Notes: a model not told the origin generated them from the letters alone. Numbered from the stretch's first letter, positions 33,836 through 41,610 are shown. The stretch is 64,000 bases of DNA from Parvibaculum sp046297875 (GCF_046297875.1 NZ_JBKBHD010000001.1:1612001-1676000); one strand, 5' to 3'. A program made the numbers and translations.

Positions 33836-34173
33836 ACGCGCGCAAGGCAATGAAACTTGTATCGCCCGCGCTCGACAGGACGGCGGCATGCCTTGAGGCC
33901 CTCGGCCAGCCGGTCAGGCTTGCCGTCTACCGCACCGTTGTGCGGGCCGGGCCCGAAGGCCGCTCCGTCGGCGAGTTGCAAGAGGCGATCGACATTCCGC
34001 GTTCCACGCTGTCGTTTCATCTGCGGCGGTTGATCGAAGTCGGCCTCGTTGTGCAGAAGCGGCAGGGAACGACGCTGATCTGCCATGCGGATTATGGCGT
34101 CATGGACGAAGCACTCGGATTTCTACTGCGTGAATGCTGCGCAGACCGCCGCTCGCTCGGATCGAAACTCTGA
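33832..34173 (+). CDS. ArsR-family winged-helix repressor
   Basis: A 113-residue regulator. The winged helix runs from LEALGQPVRLAVYRTVVRAG through SVGELQEAIDIPRSTLSFHL (recognition helix with RSTLSFHL) to the wing VVQKRQGTTLICHADY. A vicinal Cys pair in the last helix (LLRECCADR) resembles the arsenite-binding Cys pair of some ArsR proteins; another Cys lies near the N-terminus (TAACLEAL). Metal or metalloid binding would release it from DNA. It lies between the ATP-grasp ligase and the permease, and would be autoregulated by the site at 32493-32518. Confidence 0.88.
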   Translation: MNARKAMKLVSPALDRTAACLEALGQPVRLAVYRTVVRAGPEGRSVGELQEAIDIPRSTLSFHLRRLIEVGLVVQKRQGTTLICHADYGVMDEALGFLLRECCADRRSLGSKL

Positions 34174-34213
34174 AATCCGGTCTGGAGATTATGCATGTGG
34201 TCTTCTTTGGCTC

Positions 34214-34239
34214 TAAATAACGATAAAACTGGAAATATG
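34214..34239 (+). promoter_or_regulatory. Second operator-like site, before the permease gene
   Basis: TAAATAAC at 34214-34221 is identical to one arm (read on the other strand) of the site at 32493-32518. After the same 10-bp spacer, GAAATATG matches the second arm at 5 of 8 bases. It lies just before the permease ribosome binding site, so the ArsR protein could also act here. Confidence 0.45.
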
Positions 34240-34250
34240 GAGATAAGGAA

Positions 34251-35276
34251 ATGAGTGTTCTCGTTCGCCGGATGACCGATGCGGCCATCGGTTTCGACCG
34301 CGTGGTGCTGGCCTTTCTCGCCGTTGCCGCGATTATTGCGCTTGCCGTGCCGGCGCAGCTTCCCGCAAGCCTTGCATTCACATTTGCAAGTCTCGTCGAG
34401 ATCGCGCCCTTTCTTGTCCTTTCCGTTTTCCTTGCGGGCTTTGCCAAGGCGAGTGGCATGGACAATCTTGTCGCCCGCGTCTTCACCGGTGCGACACCGC
34501 AGATGATCGTCGTGGCGGCACTCTTCGGCGCACTTTCGCCGTTCTGCTCCTGCGGCGTGATCCCGATCATTGCGGCGCTGCTTGCGATGGGCGTGTCGCT
34601 GCCGGCGGTGATGGCCTTCTGGCTTGCCTCGCCTGTCATGGATCCCTCCATGTTTGTGCTGACTTCCGGCATTCTCGGACCGGACTTTGCGCTCTACAAA
34701 ACTTTCGCTGCCATCTCTCTCGGTATCATGGGTGGCCTTGCGACATGGGGAGTGCAGGCGGCGGGCGGCTTTGGCGAAATCCTGCGCCCTGGTGTAGGTG
34801 ATGGCGGCTGCGGCGGCGGTGTGGTGCGTGCACCCCAGCCAGTCGCCTGGCGTTTCTGGGATGATGCGGAACGGCGCGAGAAGTTTCGTGCCTCGTCGCT
34901 CGATATCGCGCTCTTTCTCGGCAAGTGGCTCGCGCTGGCCTTCCTGCTGGAAAGCCTGCTGATTGCATGGCTGCCTGCGGAAACCGTCATCCGCTTTGTC
35001 GGCATGGATGGTTTCCTCTCGATTGCGATGGCTACGATGGTCGGAGTGCCAGCCTATCTCAACGGATATGCGGCGTTGCCACTGGTCGCAGGTTTCATCG
35101 ACCAGGGCATGGCACCGGGTGCAGGAATGGCCTTCCTGCTCGCAGGCGGCGTCACCAGCCTGCCGGCGGCGATGGCTGTCTTCGCCTTGGTGCGCCTGCC
35201 GGTCTTTGCGCTTTACCTCTCTGTTTCCCTTGCCGGTTCGTTCCTGCTCGGTCTCGGCTTCACGATGGCCGGATGA
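34251..35276 (+). CDS. COG0701 permease (ArsP-like)
   Basis: A 341-residue inner-membrane protein with about eight helices. The family signature ALSPFCSCGVIPIIAALLAM near residues 93-112 has the Cys pair CSC, followed by AFWLASPVMDPSMFVLT; the second half repeats a related pattern (GVPAYLNGYAALPLVAGF). A glycine-rich loop (GDGGCGGG) joins the halves. COG0701 proteins include ArsP, which exports trivalent organoarsenicals. The ArsR gene just upstream fits that role, though other substrates cannot be excluded. ATG at 34251 follows GGAGATAAGG. Confidence 0.85.
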   Translation: MSVLVRRMTDAAIGFDRVVLAFLAVAAIIALAVPAQLPASLAFTFASLVEIAPFLVLSVFLAGFAKASGMDNLVARVFTGATPQMIVVAALFGALSPFCSCGVIPIIAALLAMGVSLPAVMAFWLASPVMDPSMFVLTSGILGPDFALYKTFAAISLGIMGGLATWGVQAAGGFGEILRPGVGDGGCGGGVVRAPQPVAWRFWDDAERREKFRASSLDIALFLGKWLALAFLLESLLIAWLPAETVIRFVGMDGFLSIAMATMVGVPAYLNGYAALPLVAGFIDQGMAPGAGMAFLLAGGVTSLPAAMAVFALVRLPVFALYLSVSLAGSFLLGLGFTMAG

Positions 35277-35472
35277 TCGGTGTGAATGCGGTGGTGCCGT
35301 CATCGTGACGATGGCTCTGCCGCTTTCCGCCGGGCTGAACGCTCATCCAGTTGGGGCGCGGCAAACAGCAGCCCCAAAATAATTGCCACTCGCGGCCATA
35401 TTGCCGACGATGGGTCTGTCCTGACACGAGGGAATGGAGCAGCGGCCAAAGGCGGCGCGGGAGGAGGATTTC

Positions 35473-36330
35473 ATGTGCATGGCGCTTTCGTCCATCCTGA
35501 GTGCCCGTGCTGGCCTTCTCTCCCGTCTTTTCGCCATGGTATTTCCACTCATTGCCGCAATGCCGGCGCTTGCCGACGGTCCCTTTCCCGTAGCCGTGGA
35601 GCCGCGCGAGACATTCCGGCAGGATATTTTCTACCGCTTTCTCTGGCGCAGTCCCTTCGAGCGCGATCTCGTCTTCTTCAAGGCAGGGGATGACGGCGAA
35701 GAAGAAACCATCGCGCATTATCCGCTCGATGGCTGCGGGCTCATGGGCCCCGGCACGGGCCATTTTCCTTTTCTGGACGGGATCGGCGAAGCGCCTGTTG
35801 TCGCGCTTGTCTGCGAGGAGATGGACAATCGCCAGGTGCTTTTCATCTTCGCGCCCCATGACGATCCGCAGCGCCGCGTTTTCGGCGTCGAAAGCGTGGG
35901 GCCGCTTTTCGTCTCGGTCGCGCCGGGCGGTATCGCGGTCACTTACCGGGAGCCGGATGCGCCGGCGAATTTCACGACCCGCTTCTGGGAGCCCTTTCCG
36001 TCGTCCTTCGGCAGCAATGCCTTCCGCGAGGCGCGCGATGCGGCGCTCGGCAAGCATTTCACCGCCGAAGGGACGCTGCCTGCCGGGCTCGATCCCGCGC
36101 ATTACCGCATCGCGCATGACCCGGATATGCCGCTGCGCCTCGGCCCTGCGGAAGACGCGCCCTGGTTCGGGCGCGTCGGCGCCTCGATTCTCGTCCATGT
36201 CCGAGGGGACGAACGGGCGGAGGCGCCGCACTGGGAAGTCGATGGCTGGCTGCGCGTCTGCCTTGTGGCGGGCGGTTGCGGATATGTGCCCGCCGATGCG
36301 GTGACGCGGCCTGCCGCTTCAGCCCGGTAG
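35473..36330 (+). CDS. Hypothetical exported protein
   Basis: A 285-residue protein from the ATG at 35473 (GGAGGA upstream). A signal peptide ends near MPALADG. The mature part is beta-rich with many Pro and Phe (for example HFPFLDGIGEAPVVALVCEE), no membrane helix and no recognised catalytic motif. Four Cys lie in the mature part, so periplasmic disulfides are possible. It overlaps the convergent mgtE gene by 12 bp. The reading frame extends further upstream but without a ribosome binding site. No family is recognised. Confidence 0.65.
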   Translation: MCMALSSILSARAGLLSRLFAMVFPLIAAMPALADGPFPVAVEPRETFRQDIFYRFLWRSPFERDLVFFKAGDDGEEETIAHYPLDGCGLMGPGTGHFPFLDGIGEAPVVALVCEEMDNRQVLFIFAPHDDPQRRVFGVESVGPLFVSVAPGGIAVTYREPDAPANFTTRFWEPFPSSFGSNAFREARDAALGKHFTAEGTLPAGLDPAHYRIAHDPDMPLRLGPAEDAPWFGRVGASILVHVRGDERAEAPHWEVDGWLRVCLVAGGCGYVPADAVTRPAASAR

Positions 36331-37677
36331 CGGCAGGAAGGCCGTTGCGATTGCGAAATAGATGATGACGCCGGCCGCATCCGCGATTGAGGTAACGAGC
36401 GGCGCGCTCGCCGTCGCCGGGTCGAGATTGAAGCGCGTCAGCACGAAGGGCAGCGTCATGCCGATCAGGCTGCCGACGATGACGATGATCACCATGGCGC
36501 TTGCCACCACCAGTGCAATCTCCGGTCCGCCGCGCACCACGCCAATGAAGGACACGGCAGCCGCCATGGAGAGACCGAGCATTGCCGCCACCAGCGCCTC
36601 GCGGCCGAGCATCTGCCCCCAATCACCCATCCGCACATCGCCCGTCGCCAGGGCACGCACCATCAGCGTTGCCGATTGCGAACCCGCATTGCCGCCGGAA
36701 TCGATCAGCAGCGGCAGGAAGAAGACGAGCGCTACATAGGCCGCGATCGTATCCTCGAAGGCGGCGATGCCCGCGCCGGAGAAGATGTTGCCGAAGACGA
36801 GCACCACCAGCCAGACGATGCGGGCGCGATAGAGCAGGAAAATGCCGGCATCGCGCACATTGGCGGCAAGCGGCGACACGGTGCCTACGCGGTGGAAGTC
36901 TTCCGTCGCCTCTTCCTGGATGACGTCCATCGCGTCGTCATGCGTGACGATACCGACGATCCGTTTCTGATCGTCCACGACGGGCAGGGCGATCACGTCG
37001 TAGCGTGCGATCTGCCGGGCCGCATGTTCCTGATCGTCATGCACGGAGATCGCATGCGTGTTGCGGTCCATAATGTCGCCAACCATCGCGCGCGCCGGGG
37101 CAAGGATCAGATCCTGCAGGCGCACGGCGCCGATCAGCTTGCGTTCTGCATCCGTCACATAGGCGCGATAGATCGTTTCCTTGTCCGGCGCTTCGAGGCG
37201 CAGTTTCTCGATCGCTTCGGCGGCGCTTAGACGTTCCGGCAGCGTCGCATAGTCCGACGTCATGATGGCGCCGGCCGTCCCGTCCTCGTAAGCGGCGAGG
37301 CGGCGGATATCCTCCCGCTCGGCCTGAGCGAGCGCAGGCAGCAGGGCTTCGGCCTGTTCATCCGACAATTCGTTGAACATGTCGGCGCGCTCGTCCGCGT
37401 TCATTTCCGTGACGATGCGGGCGAGTTTTGCCCGCGGCGCGGCATAGGCGAGGCTCGTCTGAGTGGCGTGATCGAGATAGCCAAAGGTTTCCGCCTGCTG
37501 CGCCAGAGGCAGAAGTTCCAGCGCCCCCCATGCGGCATGAGCGTTCTTGCGGGCGATCACCGCAAGTGCGCCGGCGATGTCGGCAGGATGTTCATTTGCA
37601 AAAAGGGAGGCCGCCGCGATGGCTTCGCCGCGTTCAATCAGGTTCGATATGGAATTCGCGAGGGGCGAGTTGGTCAT
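36319..37677 (-). CDS. mgtE: Magnesium transporter MgtE
   Basis: A 452-residue MgtE channel. An N-domain of short helical repeats (ADERADMFNELSDEQAEALL) is followed by two CBS domains (about residues 125-250; MTSDYATLP and DIMDRNTHAISVHDDQEHAA are the segment openings), the plug helix and five membrane helices. The pore motif LPLLIDSGGNAGSQSATLMVRALA is shown here in parts: PLLIDSGGNAGSQ. The cytosolic domain senses Mg2+ and closes the pore when Mg2+ is high. The start at 37677 follows GGAGA at the expected distance. The 5' leader carries a small ORF and a hairpin that includes this ribosome binding site. Confidence 0.94.
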   Translation of the reverse strand: MTNSPLANSISNLIERGEAIAAASLFANEHPADIAGALAVIARKNAHAAWGALELLPLAQQAETFGYLDHATQTSLAYAAPRAKLARIVTEMNADERADMFNELSDEQAEALLPALAQAEREDIRRLAAYEDGTAGAIMTSDYATLPERLSAAEAIEKLRLEAPDKETIYRAYVTDAERKLIGAVRLQDLILAPARAMVGDIMDRNTHAISVHDDQEHAARQIARYDVIALPVVDDQKRIVGIVTHDDAMDVIQEEATEDFHRVGTVSPLAANVRDAGIFLLYRARIVWLVVLVFGNIFSGAGIAAFEDTIAAYVALVFFLPLLIDSGGNAGSQSATLMVRALATGDVRMGDWGQMLGREALVAAMLGLSMAAAVSFIGVVRGGPEIALVVASAMVIIVIVGSLIGMTLPFVLTRFNLDPATASAPLVTSIADAAGVIIYFAIATAFLPLPG

Positions 37678-37678
37678 G

Positions 37679-37717
37679 GTCTGTCTCCATCGGCGCCTCA
37701 TGGCGCGTGAGACAGAC
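37679..37717 (-). promoter_or_regulatory. Hairpin sequestering the mgtE ribosome binding site
   Basis: On the mRNA strand GTCTGTCTC (37717-37709) pairs perfectly with GAGACAGAC (37687-37679), one base before the mgtE ATG. The 21-base loop holds an inner hairpin, GCGCC-ATGA-GGCGC. The Shine-Dalgarno bases GGAGA fall in the 3' arm. When the stem forms, mgtE translation should be blocked. The 5' arm begins 11 bases after the stop of the leader ORF, so a ribosome at that stop would cover it. Confidence 0.75.
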
Positions 37718-37728
37718 GCGAGGCTTTT

Positions 37729-37827
37729 TCAGCCTGCGCAGCTCAGCCGCAATCCGGGCGCGGTTGCAACGGTGGAACGTGAGGAGGGCGCGGTCGCGCC
37801 GCATCTACTTCCCGGGTCGCTGTCCAT
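37729..37827 (-). CDS. Leader ORF of mgtE, 32 residues
   Basis: A 32-codon ORF starts at ATG 37827 with AGGAGG five bases before it, the best ribosome binding site in the region. The peptide begins MDSDPGSRCGATAPSSRSTV and ends RLSCAG. Its acidic/proline N-terminus (DSDP) recalls the EPDP motif of enterobacterial MgtL, the leader whose translation senses Mg2+ by ribosome destabilisation. The stop codon lies 11 bases before the hairpin that hides the mgtE ribosome binding site. I infer a regulatory leader peptide. Confidence 0.65.
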   Translation of the reverse strand: MDSDPGSRCGATAPSSRSTVATAPGLRLSCAG

Positions 37828-37868
37828 GTCATCCTCCTTTCTCGCATTCGTTGTGGCTGTGATGAGGA

Positions 37869-37898
37869 GAATTAGTCGTCTTGCGCGCCGCCGGTCAA
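37869..37898 (-). promoter_or_regulatory. Candidate promoter of mgtE leader
   Basis: TTGACC (37898-37893) and TAATTC (37874-37869) on the minus strand are 18 bp apart. Transcription would start near 37862 and give a 5' leader of about 185 bases holding the leader ORF and the hairpin. Confidence 0.5.
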
Positions 37899-37941
37899 GC
37901 GGAATCGGATTTCGCCTGAAGTTGCTGGACCCGCCTGGCCG

Positions 37942-38640
37942 TCAGGGCTGCAGCCAGCGGAAGGCGCGGGCAATATAGGCGCGGCCGTTGACCATGACCG
38001 GCGTACCATGCGCCATCAGTACTTTTTCAGTTGGCCAGGTGAGGATGCGCGCGATGCCTTCGCGCGCGGCGGCACGGTCGCGGAAGGCGAGGCGGAATTT
38101 GCGGGGCACGGCGGGTTCGGCTTCGCGCATCAGGTCCAGCTTTGCAACAAGCGCGCGCCAGCCGGTGAACCAGCCTTTCGGAAATTGCTGCAGGAGGTCG
38201 GTGAAGATCGCGGTGCCGCTCTTCACGTGGAAGAACACGGCTTCCGTGGTGATGGAATTGCCGCGCATGATCGCCTGCTCGATCTCACCTGCCCAATCCG
38301 CAAGCGGCGTATCACCAAGCTCCGCATCGAAGGCGATATGTGGTGCCGTTTCAGCCAGGCGGGGTGCGGCATAGGACTTTGCGGCGGGGAAGGCGTGCTG
38401 CCATTCGGGCATTGCCATGTGGTGAAGGCTATTCGGCGCGACGAGATGATGAACGGGGCCTATCGCTTCCACCTCCGCCTTCATCGCCGGATCGAGCGCG
38501 ACGGGCGACCAGATGAAAAGCCCGCCATCGGCAAGCCGGATCACCGCCATGCGCGTCGGGAAGCGGAAGCCGGCTATGCCCGTCACGGCAGGACCGTCGG
38601 CGAGCCAGATATCGGGGCCGAAGGGCATGAGCGTCGTCAT
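37942..38640 (-). CDS. DUF4336 family protein
   Basis: A 232-residue protein starting MTTLMPFGPDIWLADGPAV. It shows the DUF4336 pattern, distantly related to the metallo-beta-lactamase fold: RMAVIRLADGGLFIWSPVAL, HHLVAPNSLHHMAMPEW with closely spaced His residues, and a late KVLMAHGTPV. Whether metal is bound is unknown. Its start overlaps the MarR stop by 4 bp (ATGA), so it is coupled to the regulator and is likely part of the same detoxification or catabolic response. Confidence 0.82.
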   Translation of the reverse strand: MTTLMPFGPDIWLADGPAVTGIAGFRFPTRMAVIRLADGGLFIWSPVALDPAMKAEVEAIGPVHHLVAPNSLHHMAMPEWQHAFPAAKSYAAPRLAETAPHIAFDAELGDTPLADWAGEIEQAIMRGNSITTEAVFFHVKSGTAIFTDLLQQFPKGWFTGWRALVAKLDLMREAEPAVPRKFRLAFRDRAAAREGIARILTWPTEKVLMAHGTPVMVNGRAYIARAFRWLQP

Positions 38641-39086
38641 TCCGTTTTCTCTTCCATGCGTTCGATCAGGCGGCGAAGCCCCTTTGCCATGCGCGCCATG
38701 TCAGGGCCCGGAAAGGCTTCGTCGATGATCGCATTGATCTCCGCGAATGCCGCGCCCATCGCGTCGAGCGCCTTTACGCCCTTTTTCGTCGCTGCGAGGT
38801 TCCACGCACGGCCGTCCACTTCCGAGCGCGTCCGCGTGATGTAGCCCGCCTTCAACAGCCGCTCGGTCATGGCGCCGACTGCGCTTTCGCGCTGCTTCAG
38901 CCGCGTGGCGATTTCGCGCTGTGTCACCGGGCCCTCGGCGCGGACAATTGCCATCATCGCGGTCTGCGCGGTGGTGAGGCCGCCCGCATCGACAAGCGCC
39001 GCATCCGCCCTGGTTTTCAGCCGGTGAGCGGCCATCTGCAGCAAAAAGAAAATGCGTTCGTCCTTCGCGCTCATGTTCTCCGCCAT
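38637..39086 (-). CDS. MarR-family transcriptional regulator
   Basis: A 149-residue regulator. The helical dimer part (DERIFFLLQMAAHRLKTRAD) precedes the winged helix: QTAMMAIVRAEGPVTQREIA, RLKQRESAVGAMTERLLKAG, and the wing RTRSEVDGRAWNLAATKKG with the Asp-Gly-Arg MarR wing motif. MarR repressors bind palindromes near their own promoters and release them on binding aromatic ligands. A perfect 18-bp palindrome lies at 39131-39148, upstream of this gene and of the divergent amidohydrolase. AGAGGA precedes the ATG. Confidence 0.9.
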   Translation of the reverse strand: MAENMSAKDERIFFLLQMAAHRLKTRADAALVDAGGLTTAQTAMMAIVRAEGPVTQREIATRLKQRESAVGAMTERLLKAGYITRTRSEVDGRAWNLAATKKGVKALDAMGAAFAEINAIIDEAFPGPDMARMAKGLRRLIERMEEKTE

Positions 39087-39130
39087 GTCCTCTCTGATGG
39101 GGTTTGTTGACAGGCCGCCTCATTCCCAGA

Positions 39131-39148
39131 TACTACACTAGTGTAGTA
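39131..39148. promoter_or_regulatory. Perfect 18-bp palindrome, probable MarR operator
   Basis: TACTACACTAGTGTAGTA reads the same on both strands. It lies 45 bp from the MarR start and 28 bp from the amidohydrolase start, where a repressor would block both divergent promoters. The size fits a MarR dimer. Confidence 0.8.
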
Positions 39149-39176
39149 ATGTCATCCAGTGTCCCCGGAGAGGAAA

Positions 39177-40025
39177 ATGAGCGAAACCGCCGTGAAAATC
39201 GAAGGCGTCATCGATGCCTGGGCGCAGATCACCACGCCGCGCATGGCGGCGCAGCCCTGGCTTGCAACGCTTCTGCGCTGGACGGGGCAGGAGGGCGAGC
39301 CGCTGGTGCCGAGCGTAGAGAGCACGGTTGGTGCGATGGACAAGGCGGGGGTCGCGCTCTCGCTCGTCTCCGCCTGGTATGGGCCGCAAGGGCCGCTCAT
39401 CACGAATGAGGAAGTCGCGGCGCAGATCGAAGATGCGCCAACGCGGTTTCGCGGCCTTGCGAGCGCCGATATACGCAATCCTGTGGAAGCCGTGCGCGAG
39501 ATCCGACGCTGGGTGGATGGCGAGCGTTTTGTTGGTGTACGGATCGTCCCCTGGCTCTGGGATCTGCCGCCCAACGACCGGCGCTATTACCCGCTATATG
39601 CCGCTTGTGTGGAGCTCGGCGTGCCGCTCTGCACGCAGATCGGCCATACGGGACCGCTTCTGCGCTCGGAGACAGGCCGCCTCATTCCCTATCTCGAGGA
39701 TGTGCTGCTCGATTTCCCGGAGCTTGTTGTCGTGGGCGGCCATGTCGGCTTTCCCTGGATCGACGAACTCCTGACCATGACGATCAAGTTCCGCAATTTC
39801 CATGTGGACACATCGGCCTATGCCGTTCACCGCCTGCCGCCCGCCTTCGTCGACTATATGAAGGGTCCGGGCGCTTCCCGCGTCATGTTCGGTACCAACT
39901 GGCCCATGCTCTCGCCCGCGAAGTGTCTCGCGCGTCTTGGCGATCTCGGCCTGACGGAGGCGCAACGCGAGGCATTTCTCTCCGGCAATGCGAGGCGCGT
40001 GTTCGGTTTGCGACAGGTGGCGTAA
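39177..40025 (+). CDS. Amidohydrolase-2 family (ACMSD-like) hydrolase or decarboxylase
   Basis: A 282-residue TIM-barrel amidohydrolase, type 2. The first strand differs from the usual HxH: it reads GVIDAWAQITTPR, without the HxH pair. Later signatures are present: PLCTQIGHTGPL (His), VVVGGHVGFPWIDEL (His) and SRVMFGTNWPML (Asn where many members have Asp). Loss of these ligands suggests an altered or absent metal site. ATG at 39177 follows AGAGGA; a GTG at 39159 is also in frame. It is controlled by the MarR palindrome. Confidence 0.82.
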   Translation: MSETAVKIEGVIDAWAQITTPRMAAQPWLATLLRWTGQEGEPLVPSVESTVGAMDKAGVALSLVSAWYGPQGPLITNEEVAAQIEDAPTRFRGLASADIRNPVEAVREIRRWVDGERFVGVRIVPWLWDLPPNDRRYYPLYAACVELGVPLCTQIGHTGPLLRSETGRLIPYLEDVLLDFPELVVVGGHVGFPWIDELLTMTIKFRNFHVDTSAYAVHRLPPAFVDYMKGPGASRVMFGTNWPMLSPAKCLARLGDLGLTEAQREAFLSGNARRVFGLRQVA

Positions 40026-40032
40026 AAACAAA

Positions 40033-40064
40033 AGCGGTGCGGGATTGCTCCCGCACCGCTTTTT
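40033..40064 (+). terminator. Terminator of the amidohydrolase gene, possibly bidirectional
   Basis: A perfect 12-bp stem (AGCGGTGCGGGA with TCCCGCACCGCT) and 4-base loop TTGC are followed by TTTT and preceded by AAAA on the other side. It lies between two convergent genes, so it may serve both. Confidence 0.9.
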
Positions 40065-40098
40065 CCCCTCAGCGCCCCAAACGGGGTGATGATTGTTC

Positions 40099-41610
40099 TC
40101 AACCTTCGCGCACTTCAAGGCCCAGGTCGCGCACCTTGCGGTAGAGCGTCGAGCGGCCGATGCCGAGGCGGCGGGCGACTTCCGTCATGTGGCCCTTGTA
40201 CTTGTCGATGGCGAGGCGGATCATTTCCGCTTCGATATCTTCAAGCTTCCTGACATTGCCCGCTTCGTCGGTGATCGCGATACCGTCCGAGAAATTCGAG
40301 CGGGCGAAATCGGCGAGCGTGTGGGTCTGCATGGCCGGCTGCGGTGCCGCATAGGCCGCGGGCGCGGCGATATGGCCATCCGTCATTTGCCGCGCAGGCC
40401 TCGGCATCGCCGCATCCGCGTAGCCTTCGACGAGGCTTGCAATCTGCGGGAAGTCGGAGACCTGCAGCATTTCACCGTCGCAGAGAACGATGGCGCGGAA
40501 GATCGTGTTTTCGATCTGGCGCACATTGCCCGGCCATTCATAGGTGCAGAGCATGGCGAGCGCGTCGTGCGAGATGCCGACCACGGGCTTGCCTTCTTCT
40601 GCCGCGAGGCGGCGGATGAAATGCGCGACGAGATCGGGGATGTCCTCCTGGCGCTCGCGCAGCGGCGGCACATGGATTGGGAAGACATTGAGTCGGTAAT
40701 AGAGGTCTTCGCGGAAGCGGCCCTCCTTCACCATCTGCAGCATGTCGCGGTTGGTCGCAGAGATCAGGCGGATATCGACCTTGACGGGTTTTTTCGAGCC
40801 GACCGGGTCCACTTCGCCTTCCTGAAGCGCGCGCAGGAGCTTGACCTGGATGTCGAGCGGCAATTCGCCGATCTCGTCGAGGAAGAGAGTGCCGCCATTG
40901 GCTTCCTGGAACTTGCCGGCATGCTTGTCGGCGGCGCCGGTGAAGGCGCCTTTCTCGTGGCCGAAGAGAATGCTCTCGACGAGATTTTCCGGGATTGCGC
41001 CGCAGTTCACGGTGATGAAGGGTTTGCCGGAGCGTTCGCCCTCGCCCTGGATGGCGGCGGCGATGATTTCCTTGCCGACACCCGACTCGCCTTCGATGAG
41101 GATCGGGATGTTCGACTGGGCGGCGCGCTTGCCGAGCCGGATCACCTGTTCCATCGCGCGGGAAGGCGCGATGATGTCGGCGAAGGTGAGGCGGCCGGTC
41201 TTGCGCTTTTGCAGGCGCGAGATTTCGCCGGTCAGCGCGTTCACCTTGAGCGCGTTGCGCATTGAGACGTGGAGACGTTCGGGGCTCACCGGCTTCACCA
41301 CGAAGTCGGAGGCGCCTTCGCGCATCACGTTCACCACCGTCTCGATGCCGCCGTGAGCGGTCAGAACGATGACGGGGAGATTGGGCTTTTGCGGATGGAC
41401 GCGCTTCAGCACTTCCATACCGTCGATGCCGGGCATGACAAGGTCGAGCACGACGAGGGAGATTTCGGCGCCGGAGGGCCCATCGAGATAGGCCAGCGCC
41501 GCCTCGCCGCTTTCCACGGGGATTGCGCGGTAGCCGTCACGGTTAACGACTTCCTCCAGAATCCGCCTCTGGGCGGGGTCGTCATCCACAATCAGAATGG
41601 CCTGGGTCAT
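40099..41610 (-). CDS. NtrC-family sigma-54-dependent response regulator
   Basis: A 503-residue regulator. The receiver domain has the phospho-acceptor Asp56 (VVLDLVMPG) and the switch Lys in VVKPVSP. The AAA+ domain has Walker A GESGVGK (174-180), the sigma-54 contact loop GAFTGA (221-226), Walker B LFLDEIGELP and RLNVFPIHVPPLRERQEDIP in part. A Fis-type HTH ends the protein (MTEVARRLGIGRSTLYRKVR). It therefore activates sigma-54 promoters when phosphorylated. No partner kinase is adjacent. Its role could be nitrogen, motility or stress control; unknown. Confidence 0.93.
   Translation of the reverse strand: MTQAILIVDDDPAQRRILEEVVNRDGYRAIPVESGEAALAYLDGPSGAEISLVVLDLVMPGIDGMEVLKRVHPQKPNLPVIVLTAHGGIETVVNVMREGASDFVVKPVSPERLHVSMRNALKVNALTGEISRLQKRKTGRLTFADIIAPSRAMEQVIRLGKRAAQSNIPILIEGESGVGKEIIAAAIQGEGERSGKPFITVNCGAIPENLVESILFGHEKGAFTGAADKHAGKFQEANGGTLFLDEIGELPLDIQVKLLRALQEGEVDPVGSKKPVKVDIRLISATNRDMLQMVKEGRFREDLYYRLNVFPIHVPPLRERQEDIPDLVAHFIRRLAAEEGKPVVGISHDALAMLCTYEWPGNVRQIENTIFRAIVLCDGEMLQVSDFPQIASLVEGYADAAMPRPARQMTDGHIAAPAAYAAPQPAMQTHTLADFARSNFSDGIAITDEAGNVRKLEDIEAEMIRLAIDKYKGHMTEVARRLGIGRSTLYRKVRDLGLEVREG

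Noticed and set aside
37678..37870. M-box (ykoK) Mg2+ riboswitch before mgtE
   Set aside because: None of the M-box conserved core was recognised; the leader is explained better by an ORF and a hairpin.
40093..41265. Open frame of 390 codons on the plus strand
   Set aside because: Antisense to the NtrC-type regulator, whose motifs are complete.
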